Positions 52,025-60,248 of a DNA stretch of 62,729 bases are shown piece by piece. This stretch comes from UBA9732 sp963606545. Its GTDB lineage: Bacteria; Spirochaetota; Spirochaetia; Sphaerochaetales; Sphaerochaetaceae. Position numbers and translations under genes: made by a program. The notes below the pieces were generated by a model that was not told the DNA's origin, searched no databases, and worked only from the letters and a program-made list of their open reading frames with translations. Where the stretch lies: the NCBI GenBank assembly GCA_963606545.1, contig CAVCYP010000003.1, forward strand, positions 1-62,729, written 5' to 3'. Numbering within the stretch: position 1 is the stretch's first letter; every line of letters begins with the position of its first letter.

Positions 52025-53389
52025 ATGAAAGTTGTGATTTTAGGTGCGGGGCGCAGAGGAATAAGACTGGCCAAGCACTTGGTGGAAGAAAACAAAGACG
52101 TAATCATCATTGACGAGCACGCCAACGATGTAAACAAAGCCATGGCAAAAGTGGACTGCCTAGCCATAACCGGAAGCGGAACCAATTTGGAAGACATGCG
52201 CCAAGCCGGCCTCAAAGACGCAGATGCCTTCATAGCGTTAACCGGCTCAGACGAGACCAACCTAGTCTCCTGCGGAATTGCAGCCTCGGAATTCAAGGTT
52301 CCACTGACAATAGCGTCAATTCGCAATCTCTCTTACACTGGCGCCAACGGCATCACCAACTCACTGATGGGCATAACCCACCTAGTCAACCCAAGCCAGG
52401 AAACAGCACAACACATTTACCAAGACATAGAGCGTGGCATTTACAGCGATATCATCTCCTTTGACAGCTCCTCGCTTGTCCTGTACAACGTCTACGTAGA
52501 GATGAAATCCAAGTTCGCCGCCCTCCCAGTAAAACAGGTCAGACAAGAAATTGAAGGCAACTTTATCATTGCAGCCCTAAACCGCAACGGCCAAGCCCTA
52601 GTCCCAAGTGGCGATACCATCATCCTTCCAGGCGATACCTTAAGCCTTGTAGCAAAAGAAGATAGCGTAGAAGCAATCCTCAAAACCGTTGGCCGCAGAA
52701 GACAAAAACCGCGCAAGATAGTCATAGTTGGCGCCGGAGAGGTCACAGATTATCTGCTTGCCCGCTGCACCAAAGCCCAACGCAAAAACCTCATCCTCAT
52801 AGAAAAATCGCTTGAAGTCAGCCAAACCATAGCCACCAAATACCCCGATGTCCTCACTCTCAATGCCGATATCACTAGCGAAAGCATCTTTGAAGAAGAA
52901 GATCTGGCCAACAGAGACCTAATTTTGTGTCTTACAGACAGCGATGAGCTTAACATCATCACAGCAAGTTACGCAAAACACTTTGGCGTAAAAAATAGCA
53001 TGGCCTTGGTTAATAGAAACCCCAACTACCTAAGAATGGCCAGCCACATGGACATAGACAGTGTCATCTCCACCCAAGATGTAACTGTTGACTCAATCAA
53101 GAAATACTTGCATGGCCAAAACATAGCCAGTATGCACTCTCTCTTTGACGGACAGATTGAAGCCTTTGAATATGAAGTTCCAGCAACAGCAAAAATTGCA
53201 GGAAAAGCCCTAAAAGAAATCAACATGAGAGGCAAAGGCATCATAGCTGGCGTTACCAAAAAGAACGGAAGCACAACAATTCCTGGAGGTCTTTACGTCA
53301 TTCAACCTGGCGATACCCTAATCCTTGTCATTGAGCGTAAAGCATTACATTTCATACAAGAATTGCTTGAAATGAAGGAAGAAAACTAA
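52025..53389 (+). CDS. trkA: Potassium uptake regulator TrkA
   Basis: The 454-residue cytoplasmic protein has two RCK units, each a Rossmann NAD-binding domain plus a C-terminal ligand domain: MKVVILGAGRRGIRLAKHL at the start and KIVIVGAGEVTDYLLARC near residue 230, with Asp/Glu at the ends of the second strands. It gates the TrkH channel in response to nucleotides. trkH follows after 2 nt. The gene is noticeably rich in C-ending codons compared with the trkH gene. Confidence 0.96.
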   Translation: MKVVILGAGRRGIRLAKHLVEENKDVIIIDEHANDVNKAMAKVDCLAITGSGTNLEDMRQAGLKDADAFIALTGSDETNLVSCGIAASEFKVPLTIASIRNLSYTGANGITNSLMGITHLVNPSQETAQHIYQDIERGIYSDIISFDSSSLVLYNVYVEMKSKFAALPVKQVRQEIEGNFIIAALNRNGQALVPSGDTIILPGDTLSLVAKEDSVEAILKTVGRRRQKPRKIVIVGAGEVTDYLLARCTKAQRKNLILIEKSLEVSQTIATKYPDVLTLNADITSESIFEEEDLANRDLILCLTDSDELNIITASYAKHFGVKNSMALVNRNPNYLRMASHMDIDSVISTQDVTVDSIKKYLHGQNIASMHSLFDGQIEAFEYEVPATAKIAGKALKEINMRGKGIIAGVTKKNGSTTIPGGLYVIQPGDTLILVIERKALHFIQELLEMKEEN

Positions 53390-53391
53390 TT

Positions 53392-54852
53392 ATGCACCTA
53401 GGCAAAGACATAAGACTGTTAGCTCTCATAATATTATTTTTAGCCTTACTAATGACAATTCCACTAGGAGTCAGCATTTACTACAATGAAATGCCTGCAG
53501 TCAAAGCCTTTATTATCACAATTATTACAATGATAATAAGTTCCACAATAGTCCTAATTGCAACAAGAAAAGAAACTTTAAATGGCCTAAGACCAAAAGA
53601 TGGAACCCTATTTGTTGTATTCACTTGGATTTTTGCCGTTGCCTTTGGAGCAATTCCATTAATTCTTTCTGGTAACGTTGATTCCTACAGCACAGCCTAC
53701 TTTGAAATTATGAGTGGCTTCACCACCACTGGAGCAACCGCCTTAACCAACGTAGAAGCCTGTTACAAAGGCATCCTATTTTGGCGTAGCATGACAACTT
53801 GGCTTGGTGGAATGGGAATTGTCGTTCTCTTTGTAGCCCTACTTCCAGCCTTAGGAGCAGGAGCCCAAATGGGAGCTGGTTCCTTTTTATTATTAGGAAC
53901 AGAATCTGTTGGCCCCGTAAAAGGAAAACTTACCCCAAAGACCAAAAGTACCGCAAAAATTCTTTGGTTAATCTATTTTGGGCTATCGTTTTTACAATGC
54001 GTATTACTAAAACTTGGAGGACTTGGCCTCTTTGATGCAATAACCATTACCTTTTCCTCCATCTCAACAGCAGGTTTTAGCGTTAAAAATTCCTCAATAG
54101 GAGCCTACAATAGCGCCTACGTTGATGCAGTAGTTACAGCCTTCATGCTCTTTGGAGGTATTAATTTTTCCCTCTACTATAAAGCTTTTACTGGCAAAAT
54201 AAAGCAAGCACTAAAAGACTCAGAGCTACGCTGGTATTTATTAATTTGGTTCCTCTGCGCCGCTCTTGGTGCAATTCAACTAACAGTAAAGGGCATCTAC
54301 CCCAACGTTCTTCTAGCTTTTAGGTACACAGCCTTCAACGTAGCCTCAATCTTAACAACCACCGGTTTTTCCACCACAGATTATCTACTTTGGCCAACCT
54401 TTGCAGTAATGCTTATAGTACTAACCATGTTTGTAGGCGGCTGTGCAGGCTCCACTGGCGGTGGCATGAAAGTCATAAGAATTTCCACTATTTTCAAGAC
54501 AGGAAAGAAATTCATAAAACGGAACATGCACCCCTCAGCAGTAAGCAACGACGGCACCATGAGCGATGACACTGTCTCTTCAATTATCACCTTTGTGACA
54601 ATCTATCTAGCCACTTGGATTATCTCCTCCGTGCTTGTCGCCCTCTCCGGTACCGACATTGAAACCTGCTTCTCCTCTTCTCTGCTCTGCCTAGGCAACA
54701 TAGGAATTGGCTTTGGCAAAACCGGCCCAACCGGAAGCTTTGCAATCTTCCCAGCGTGGACCAAATGGCTATTCAGTGCGCTAATGCTCATTGGAAGACT
54801 TGAGCTCTTTACCGTCTACTGCCTCTTCACCAAGGCTTTCTGGAAACGTTAA
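53392..54852 (+). CDS. trkH: Potassium channel subunit TrkH
   Basis: The 486-residue membrane protein has four pore repeats with the selectivity segments TTGATAL, STAGFS, TTGFSTT and a glycine in LGNIGIGFG. The GGCAGSTGGGMKV gating loop is present. It forms the potassium pore that TrkA controls. AAGGAA upstream is the probable ribosome site. Length is normal. Confidence 0.96.
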   Translation: MHLGKDIRLLALIILFLALLMTIPLGVSIYYNEMPAVKAFIITIITMIISSTIVLIATRKETLNGLRPKDGTLFVVFTWIFAVAFGAIPLILSGNVDSYSTAYFEIMSGFTTTGATALTNVEACYKGILFWRSMTTWLGGMGIVVLFVALLPALGAGAQMGAGSFLLLGTESVGPVKGKLTPKTKSTAKILWLIYFGLSFLQCVLLKLGGLGLFDAITITFSSISTAGFSVKNSSIGAYNSAYVDAVVTAFMLFGGINFSLYYKAFTGKIKQALKDSELRWYLLIWFLCAALGAIQLTVKGIYPNVLLAFRYTAFNVASILTTTGFSTTDYLLWPTFAVMLIVLTMFVGGCAGSTGGGMKVIRISTIFKTGKKFIKRNMHPSAVSNDGTMSDDTVSSIITFVTIYLATWIISSVLVALSGTDIETCFSSSLLCLGNIGIGFGKTGPTGSFAIFPAWTKWLFSALMLIGRLELFTVYCLFTKAFWKR

Positions 54853-54859
54853 AGCGTGC

Positions 54860-54865
54860 TATAAT
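54860..54865 (+). promoter_or_regulatory. -10 element of flavodoxin-like gene
   Basis: A consensus TATAAT preceded by TGC (extended -10) ends 6 nt before the ATG, with no ribosome site between. Confidence 0.65.
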
Positions 54866-54871
54866 CGGGCC

Positions 54872-56194
54872 ATGAATATACTTGTACTTAACGCCTCACC
54901 AAAAAACAAATCTTCAATCACGCTTCAAACATCTCTTTACCTAGAAAAGAAATATCCCACTCACACCTTCAACTACCACTTCATTGGTTGCAGCAAGAAA
55001 GCCAACGAGACCAAGCTCTCTGACACCCTCCAGCTCATCTCCAAAGCCGATATTTGTCTTTTCTCCTTCCCCGTTTATACCTTTGCCTGCCCAAGTCAGC
55101 TACACTACTTTATTAGACTGCTTAAGGAAAAAGAGCTGAGCTTTGAAGGCAAAATGGCCACAGCCATAACCACCAGCAAGCATTTTTACGATGTCACAGC
55201 CCATAATTATATAAAGGAAAACCTGCTTGACCTTGGCTTTAACTATCTTGAAGGGCTCTCCTTAGACATGGAAGACCTTTTAAGCAAAGAAGGCCAGTCT
55301 TCCATTACCTCTTGGTTTGAACACACCAGCTGGGCCTTTGAAAATAATGTTTACGAAAAGCCTTTCACAAAGCCGTCCGTTCAACTTCCTACTATAAAAG
55401 AAGTTACAACTGAAGTTGAACATAAAAGTGACTACACCGTTTCCCTTGTTGTAGACTACTCTCAGGACAAAGAAAGGCTTCAAGCCCTGGTCAACAACTT
55501 TGTAAAGCAGTTCTCTTACAAGGTTAACGTAGTAGATCTTAGTAGCTTCAGCTTTAAGGGTGGCTGCCTTGGTTGTCTAAAATGTGCCCTAGATGGCAAA
55601 TGCGTCTACACAGACGGCTTTAACGATTTTTACGAAAGCCAAGTGCTCTGTGGTAATGCCATAGTTTACGCCTTCACAATAGTAGACCACTCAATGGGAC
55701 CACTCTTTAAGAACTTTGATGACCGCTGTTTCTACAACGGCCATAGAACTGTCTCCCAATACAAACCAACGGCCTTTATAGTAAACGGAGACCTTAAAAA
55801 CGAACCAAATCTCAACATGACCCTCACCGCCAGAGCAGATGTAGGTAGGAACTATCTTTGCGGCATTGCAACCAATGAAGAAGAGCTTTCTACTACAGCC
55901 AAAAATTTAGCCTACGCGCTTGAAAACAAATACGTCAAACCAAGAACCTTCTATGGTATTGGTGGCATGAAGATTTTCAGAGATCTAATTTGGGTCATGC
56001 GTGGCATCATGAAGGATGACCATAAGTTCTATAAAGAAAATGGCTTTTATGACTTTCCACAGAAACAGAGGGGCAAGATGCTTGCCTTAAAGCTGGTGGG
56101 CAAGCTCATGCGCAACAAGAAATTCATGGCTAAAAACAAAAACCTGATGGAAGAAGGCATGCTTGCGCCTTACAAAAAGGTTTTAGAAAAATAG
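54872..56194 (+). CDS. Double flavodoxin-like / NAD(P)H-FMN reductase protein
   Basis: The 440-residue protein has two flavodoxin-fold halves. The first (1-180) starts MNILVLNASPKNKSSITLQ, the FMN phosphate loop of the reductase family. The second (about 195-400) has GGCLGCLKCALDGKCVYTDGF, a Cys cluster seen in multimeric iron-sulfur flavoproteins and FMN reductases, and YAFTIVDHSMGPLFKNFDDR. A third short segment is helical. ATG 54872 is chosen because TATAAT precedes it. Electron donor and acceptor are unknown. Confidence 0.8.
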   Translation: MNILVLNASPKNKSSITLQTSLYLEKKYPTHTFNYHFIGCSKKANETKLSDTLQLISKADICLFSFPVYTFACPSQLHYFIRLLKEKELSFEGKMATAITTSKHFYDVTAHNYIKENLLDLGFNYLEGLSLDMEDLLSKEGQSSITSWFEHTSWAFENNVYEKPFTKPSVQLPTIKEVTTEVEHKSDYTVSLVVDYSQDKERLQALVNNFVKQFSYKVNVVDLSSFSFKGGCLGCLKCALDGKCVYTDGFNDFYESQVLCGNAIVYAFTIVDHSMGPLFKNFDDRCFYNGHRTVSQYKPTAFIVNGDLKNEPNLNMTLTARADVGRNYLCGIATNEEELSTTAKNLAYALENKYVKPRTFYGIGGMKIFRDLIWVMRGIMKDDHKFYKENGFYDFPQKQRGKMLALKLVGKLMRNKKFMAKNKNLMEEGMLAPYKKVLEK

Positions 56195-56197
56195 CCT

Positions 56198-56231
56198 TGT
56201 GCGAAAAAATTGCATTTTTGAAAATCGCACA
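56198..56231. terminator. AT-cored hairpin between convergent genes
   Basis: TGTGCGA (56198-56204) pairs with TCGCACA (56225-56231) and the centre is A/T-rich. It lies right after the flavoprotein stop and before the acyltransferase stop on the other strand, so it probably ends both transcripts, although no long T-run follows. Confidence 0.55.
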
Positions 56232-56241
56232 TTTGCAAATT

Positions 56242-57525
56242 CTAGCAATGTCTGTAGGACGTGTCTTGCCAGATGCCACCGTGAAGACGGTGCATTTCTT
56301 CTGTAAGATGGAACCAACGTAGCACGTCCTTCTGCTTTGGATAGAATTCAATAAACTGACCATCAACAAAAGTGTAAAAGCGCGTTATATCGGTACACAT
56401 GCCATAGGTGTAAACAAGACTTGTTGGCAAATGGAATTCAAAAGCAGAGCCTTCTTTTGTACCCTTAAACCAAAGTCCTTCGTGATTTAGAGTTAGAACT
56501 CCCTCGCCGGTGATTAAAGAGGTATCGGCATGTTTGAGAAGGTGGTATTGGGGAAGTGTGCCAATCTTGACGCTCTCACTGAAGGTAAAGTTAGGGTCTT
56601 GGAGGTCTTGGCGGGCGCGCGCTCGTTCAAGAAGTGTCCAGTCCGTCACAAGCGGTGGGCATTGGCTGTCTTTGCCAACCGGAGATAGGTTGTAGCGTTC
56701 GTCTAGCTGCACTGAGTTGCCACATTTGAGGCAGGTCATGGTGTTGCCTTCAGTCTTCATCTGATGCATAGCGCCACATTTTGGGCACAAGTAAAGAAGA
56801 GTGTCCAGGTTTTTTGCCATCTCCCCTTTCCCGTTAAATTTCACCTGCGCCTGCTGGTTCCACAGGTAGTCATCGTGGGCCAAAAGCCTATTAATTGTAT
56901 CCTCTATCTCCTCAACAGACATAGATTTAAGCTGCTGGGATGTGAACATCTGGTCTACTACAACGTCAACGCGTCCGGGCCTCTCGTCAAGGCAATGCTT
57001 AGTGTAAGTCAAATACGCACCGGATATCTTTGTGTAATAGACAGGTACCCCTAATTTTTTTATCATCTTGGCACCACCAGGGATAATTGGCTGAGCCATG
57101 CCTGTTATAGAACTCATACCTTCCGGCATTATGCACACGTTGCCACCGTGTTTGATAATACGCCTAATTTGCTGAATAGCGTAGATATCGGGAGTAAAAT
57201 TCTTTTTGGGCACGGCCTGCATAATCTTCAAAACCACGCTTAATGGGAACCTGTAGAATTCATTATAGCCTACAACATAATTTAGGCGCTTTGGCAAGCA
57301 AACAGGGGCGGTAAACTGATATTCAACACGACTGGCATGGTTGCTTATAATAAGGAAAGGCCCTTTTTCCTTGCCGGGTCTAGCTTTATAGGTAAAGTGA
57401 GTTTTAGTCTTTCTGTTAAGAAAGAAGATTACCAGCATAAGAATCCAATACAGAATGGCATTTGGTTTATGCAGTTCTCGCTTGTACATTTTTTCTTCTA
57501 TAGTGAGTTTCTTAGTATCAGCCAT
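56242..57525 (-). CDS. PlsC-type acyltransferase with C-terminal zinc ribbon
   Basis: The 427-residue protein has an N-terminal membrane helix (AILYWILMLVIFFLN) and an acyltransferase domain. The usual NHxSxxD motif is NHASRVE, so its acid is Glu, and CIMPEGMSS provides the second motif. The C-terminal part has a zinc ribbon (CPKCGAMHQ and CLKCGNS) and a beta-rich tail of unknown role. An AAGGGGA site precedes ATG 57525. It probably acylates a lipid or lysophosphatidate. Confidence 0.82.
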   Translation of the reverse strand: MADTKKLTIEEKMYKRELHKPNAILYWILMLVIFFLNRKTKTHFTYKARPGKEKGPFLIISNHASRVEYQFTAPVCLPKRLNYVVGYNEFYRFPLSVVLKIMQAVPKKNFTPDIYAIQQIRRIIKHGGNVCIMPEGMSSITGMAQPIIPGGAKMIKKLGVPVYYTKISGAYLTYTKHCLDERPGRVDVVVDQMFTSQQLKSMSVEEIEDTINRLLAHDDYLWNQQAQVKFNGKGEMAKNLDTLLYLCPKCGAMHQMKTEGNTMTCLKCGNSVQLDERYNLSPVGKDSQCPPLVTDWTLLERARARQDLQDPNFTFSESVKIGTLPQYHLLKHADTSLITGEGVLTLNHEGLWFKGTKEGSAFEFHLPTSLVYTYGMCTDITRFYTFVDGQFIEFYPKQKDVLRWFHLTEEMHRLHGGIWQDTSYRHC

Positions 57526-57589
57526 GAAAAAAATCCCCTTTGACAACAACTATATCATAACTTAGCAGTAAAAATCCTAAAAATAATGC

Positions 57590-57595
57590 TATAAT
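57590..57595 (+). promoter_or_regulatory. -10 element of phosphohexomutase gene
   Basis: TATAAT preceded by TGC (extended -10) lies 37 nt before the chosen ATG. Here the leader is long enough for the AAGGA ribosome site. Confidence 0.6.
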
Positions 57596-57632
57596 GACGA
57601 GCGCACTAACCAACACAAGAAAAGGAAAAACT

Positions 57633-59141
57633 ATGGAGCAGGAAAATCTTAATCTTGGCATGTTTAAATCTTCAGACATCAGGACAAAAGAAGAGTATTT
57701 AACTTCAAAGCTAAAAAAAAGGCTTTTGTGTAGCGTTGCTACTTACATGAAGGACATTGCCAAGTGTGACACAATTGTCTTAGGTCATGATGCAAGACTT
57801 GGAGTCCCTGCTTTACTGCAAGAGGCGTTGGATTTGTTCCCAAGTTTTGGAATAAATCTTGTAGTAAACCCACTTCCAATTTCAACACCTCAGTTTTACT
57901 ATTCCTGCATACAAAATCCAAAAGCCGCTGGAATCATGTTTACGGCAAGCCATAATCCAGCTCAATACGTAGGCCTGAAGCTGATAATTCCACCAATGTT
58001 ACCTCTTTCAGAGGGCTATGGCCCAGAAGGCGGGATTACTAGAATCAAAGAACTCTATCTTGAAAACAGTAGCCCAGAACCAACAAAATGCAAAGGAAAA
58101 ATTACTGTTAAGAGCTATTTAGGCAATTATATTGAGGATACAATTCAGCTTGTTGGTTTAGAACAAGGCTGTTTGCGCGGGATGAACGTGCTTTGCGATT
58201 TTCTCTGTGGTGCAGCTGGAACAGAGATTACTGAAGCCTTAACCTACTGCGGGATAAATGTCACCCCGCTTCATTTGGTTCCAGATGGACGCTTTCCAGC
58301 AGGAGATCCAAATCCAATAATTCTTTCCTCAATCAAGGAAGCCCAAAAACAAATGAAAAAAAACAGGTCCTATGATTTTGGCCTAATCTTTGATGGGGAT
58401 GGAGACAGAATGGATCTTATGGTTGGAAATGGCATTCAGATAGCCCCGTCCTTTAATCTTTCAATGCTAGTTTCTGAAATCAAGAAAAGCCATCCTAAGT
58501 TTTCTGTTTTAGTGGATCCTAAGGTTAACCCCTATGCGCAACAGCTGTTAGCAAATAAGTGCGACTTTGTAGGAATGATAAAAAATGGACATTCCCACAT
58601 CAAGCAGGCCATGAGAGAAGAAAAAAACTACGATTTTTATGCCGCCTGCGAGGAAAGCGGACATTACTATCTCAAGTACCCGTATAACATTAAGGATCTC
58701 TCCAGAGGTTATGCAAGCACAGAAAATACCCTTTATTATGCACTTCTTACAGCACGTTCGTTCGCAAATTTTCCTGAAGGCTACTACGAAATAGCCCTTG
58801 ATTTTCAAAATAGAACCTGTAGAGAACGCGAATGGACCAAGCACTTTGACAGTGTTGAACAAGCCCAGCAAGTCCTGAAAAAGGTAAAGCAAACCTTCCT
58901 CCAACTTGGCGCTAATTGTTTTGAAAAAGACTACAAAGGTGAAAATCTAGATGCTACCCTATTGCGTTATAATCTTCCAGAAGAAATCACCAGCAAAACA
59001 GATCTTGAAGAGAGAGCTTGGTACCAGGTGTTCCAGCGCCTCAGTCAAAGTGAAGACAATGTTGTGCGCTGGGAAATCACCGGTATAGATTTAGCACAAG
59101 TTGCGAAAGCCAAAGAAATTATAGACCAAATCACCAATTAA
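57633..59141 (+). CDS. Phosphoglucomutase/phosphomannomutase family protein
   Basis: The 502-residue enzyme moves phosphate between C1 and C6 of hexoses. It has the active serine loop FTASHNPAQY, the metal loop FDGDGDRMD, the sugar-binding CEESGHYY and a GHSHIK loop, plus a C-terminal phosphate-binding domain. An AAAGGA ribosome site supports ATG 57633 over an upstream ATG. Its 3' end overlaps the convergent ABC ATPase gene by 4 nt. It could serve Gal-1-P or Glc-1-P metabolism, but specificity between glucose and mannose is not readable. Confidence 0.92.
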   Translation: MEQENLNLGMFKSSDIRTKEEYLTSKLKKRLLCSVATYMKDIAKCDTIVLGHDARLGVPALLQEALDLFPSFGINLVVNPLPISTPQFYYSCIQNPKAAGIMFTASHNPAQYVGLKLIIPPMLPLSEGYGPEGGITRIKELYLENSSPEPTKCKGKITVKSYLGNYIEDTIQLVGLEQGCLRGMNVLCDFLCGAAGTEITEALTYCGINVTPLHLVPDGRFPAGDPNPIILSSIKEAQKQMKKNRSYDFGLIFDGDGDRMDLMVGNGIQIAPSFNLSMLVSEIKKSHPKFSVLVDPKVNPYAQQLLANKCDFVGMIKNGHSHIKQAMREEKNYDFYAACEESGHYYLKYPYNIKDLSRGYASTENTLYYALLTARSFANFPEGYYEIALDFQNRTCREREWTKHFDSVEQAQQVLKKVKQTFLQLGANCFEKDYKGENLDATLLRYNLPEEITSKTDLEERAWYQVFQRLSQSEDNVVRWEITGIDLAQVAKAKEIIDQITN

Positions 59142-60247
59142 AGCTTCATAGAGCCAAACCCCACCAAATTGGTGCTGTTAGGATCAAACAGACACAGCTG
59201 ATCTCCAACAATATCACAGCAAACTGGCTGGTCAACGGCAAAGTCAATGGCGCCAAAGACAACAGAGGAAATGAGCTCGCCATTTACCATGAGCTTAACA
59301 GTAGTCTCCATGCCAGAAGGCAAAGTAGAATATGCGGTTGCATGAATCTTGCCATTATCGCAAATTGTGAAGAACTCAGGTCTAACGCCAAGTACAACCT
59401 CTGAAGTCTCAAGGCTGACCGGGTCTGAAGTCTTGAAGGTGCCCTTTACACCAAGGAACTCAAGGTTAAGCCCCTCACTTGTAGAACCAACAATTTTAGC
59501 CTTAATAAAGTTCATGGTAGGATTTCCAACAAAGTCTGCAACAAAAAGGTTGGCCGGCTTGGAATAGACCTTCAAAGGTGGAGCATACTGCTGAAGCACC
59601 CCCTTGTTCATAAGACAAATCTTAGTAGCCAGCGTCATGGCTTCCAGTTGGTCATGGGTGACATAGACAAACGTGGAATTAGAATCCGAATGCAGACGTT
59701 TGAGCTCTGTTCTCATCTCACTTCTAAGCTTAGCATCCAAGTTTGACAGTGGCTCATCCATAAACAGAACCTGTGGTTTAGGTGCTAGCGTTCTTGCAAT
59801 AGCAACCCGCTGCTGTTGACCACCGGAGAGCTCCGCCGGATACCTAGCTACAAATTCTTCTATCTTAAGCATTTGAAGCATCTCATCCACGCGCGCTTTG
59901 ATGTCGTCCTTCTTCCACTTTAAGTTCTCAAGTCCAAAGGCGATATTTTGATAGACCGTCATATGAGGCCACAAGGCATAGTTCTGGAAAAGAAAGCCAA
60001 TGTCACGCTTGGCAGGCGATACGTTAATGCCCGTCTCTGCGTCAAAAACCACCTTATCTCCAATGGTAATGCGCCCCTCAGTTGGGGTCTCAAGCCCAGC
60101 AATCATGCGCAGTGTAGTAGTCTTTCCGCAACCACTTGGCCCTAGTAGAGTAATAAAATCATGCTCGTTGATATGCAAATTCAAGTCATCAACGGCGACA
60201 AACTTATCAAAACGTTTAGTAACGTGTTCCAATCTAATTTCTGGCAT
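59138..60247 (-). CDS. ABC importer ATPase with TOBE domain
   Basis: The 369-residue ATPase has Walker A GPSGCGKTT, Q-loop FQNYALWPHMTV, signature LSGGQQQR, Walker B VLFMDEPLSNLD and an H-loop (VYVTHDQLEAMT), then a C-terminal TOBE regulatory domain. It belongs to the PotA/FbpC/UgpC group. GGAGGT lies 6 nt before the ATG, and the start follows the permease stop by 1 nt. It energises the double permease next to it. Confidence 0.95.
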   Translation of the reverse strand: MPEIRLEHVTKRFDKFVAVDDLNLHINEHDFITLLGPSGCGKTTTLRMIAGLETPTEGRITIGDKVVFDAETGINVSPAKRDIGFLFQNYALWPHMTVYQNIAFGLENLKWKKDDIKARVDEMLQMLKIEEFVARYPAELSGGQQQRVAIARTLAPKPQVLFMDEPLSNLDAKLRSEMRTELKRLHSDSNSTFVYVTHDQLEAMTLATKICLMNKGVLQQYAPPLKVYSKPANLFVADFVGNPTMNFIKAKIVGSTSEGLNLEFLGVKGTFKTSDPVSLETSEVVLGVRPEFFTICDNGKIHATAYSTLPSGMETTVKLMVNGELISSVVFGAIDFAVDQPVCCDIVGDQLCLFDPNSTNLVGFGSMKL

Positions 60248-60248
60248 A

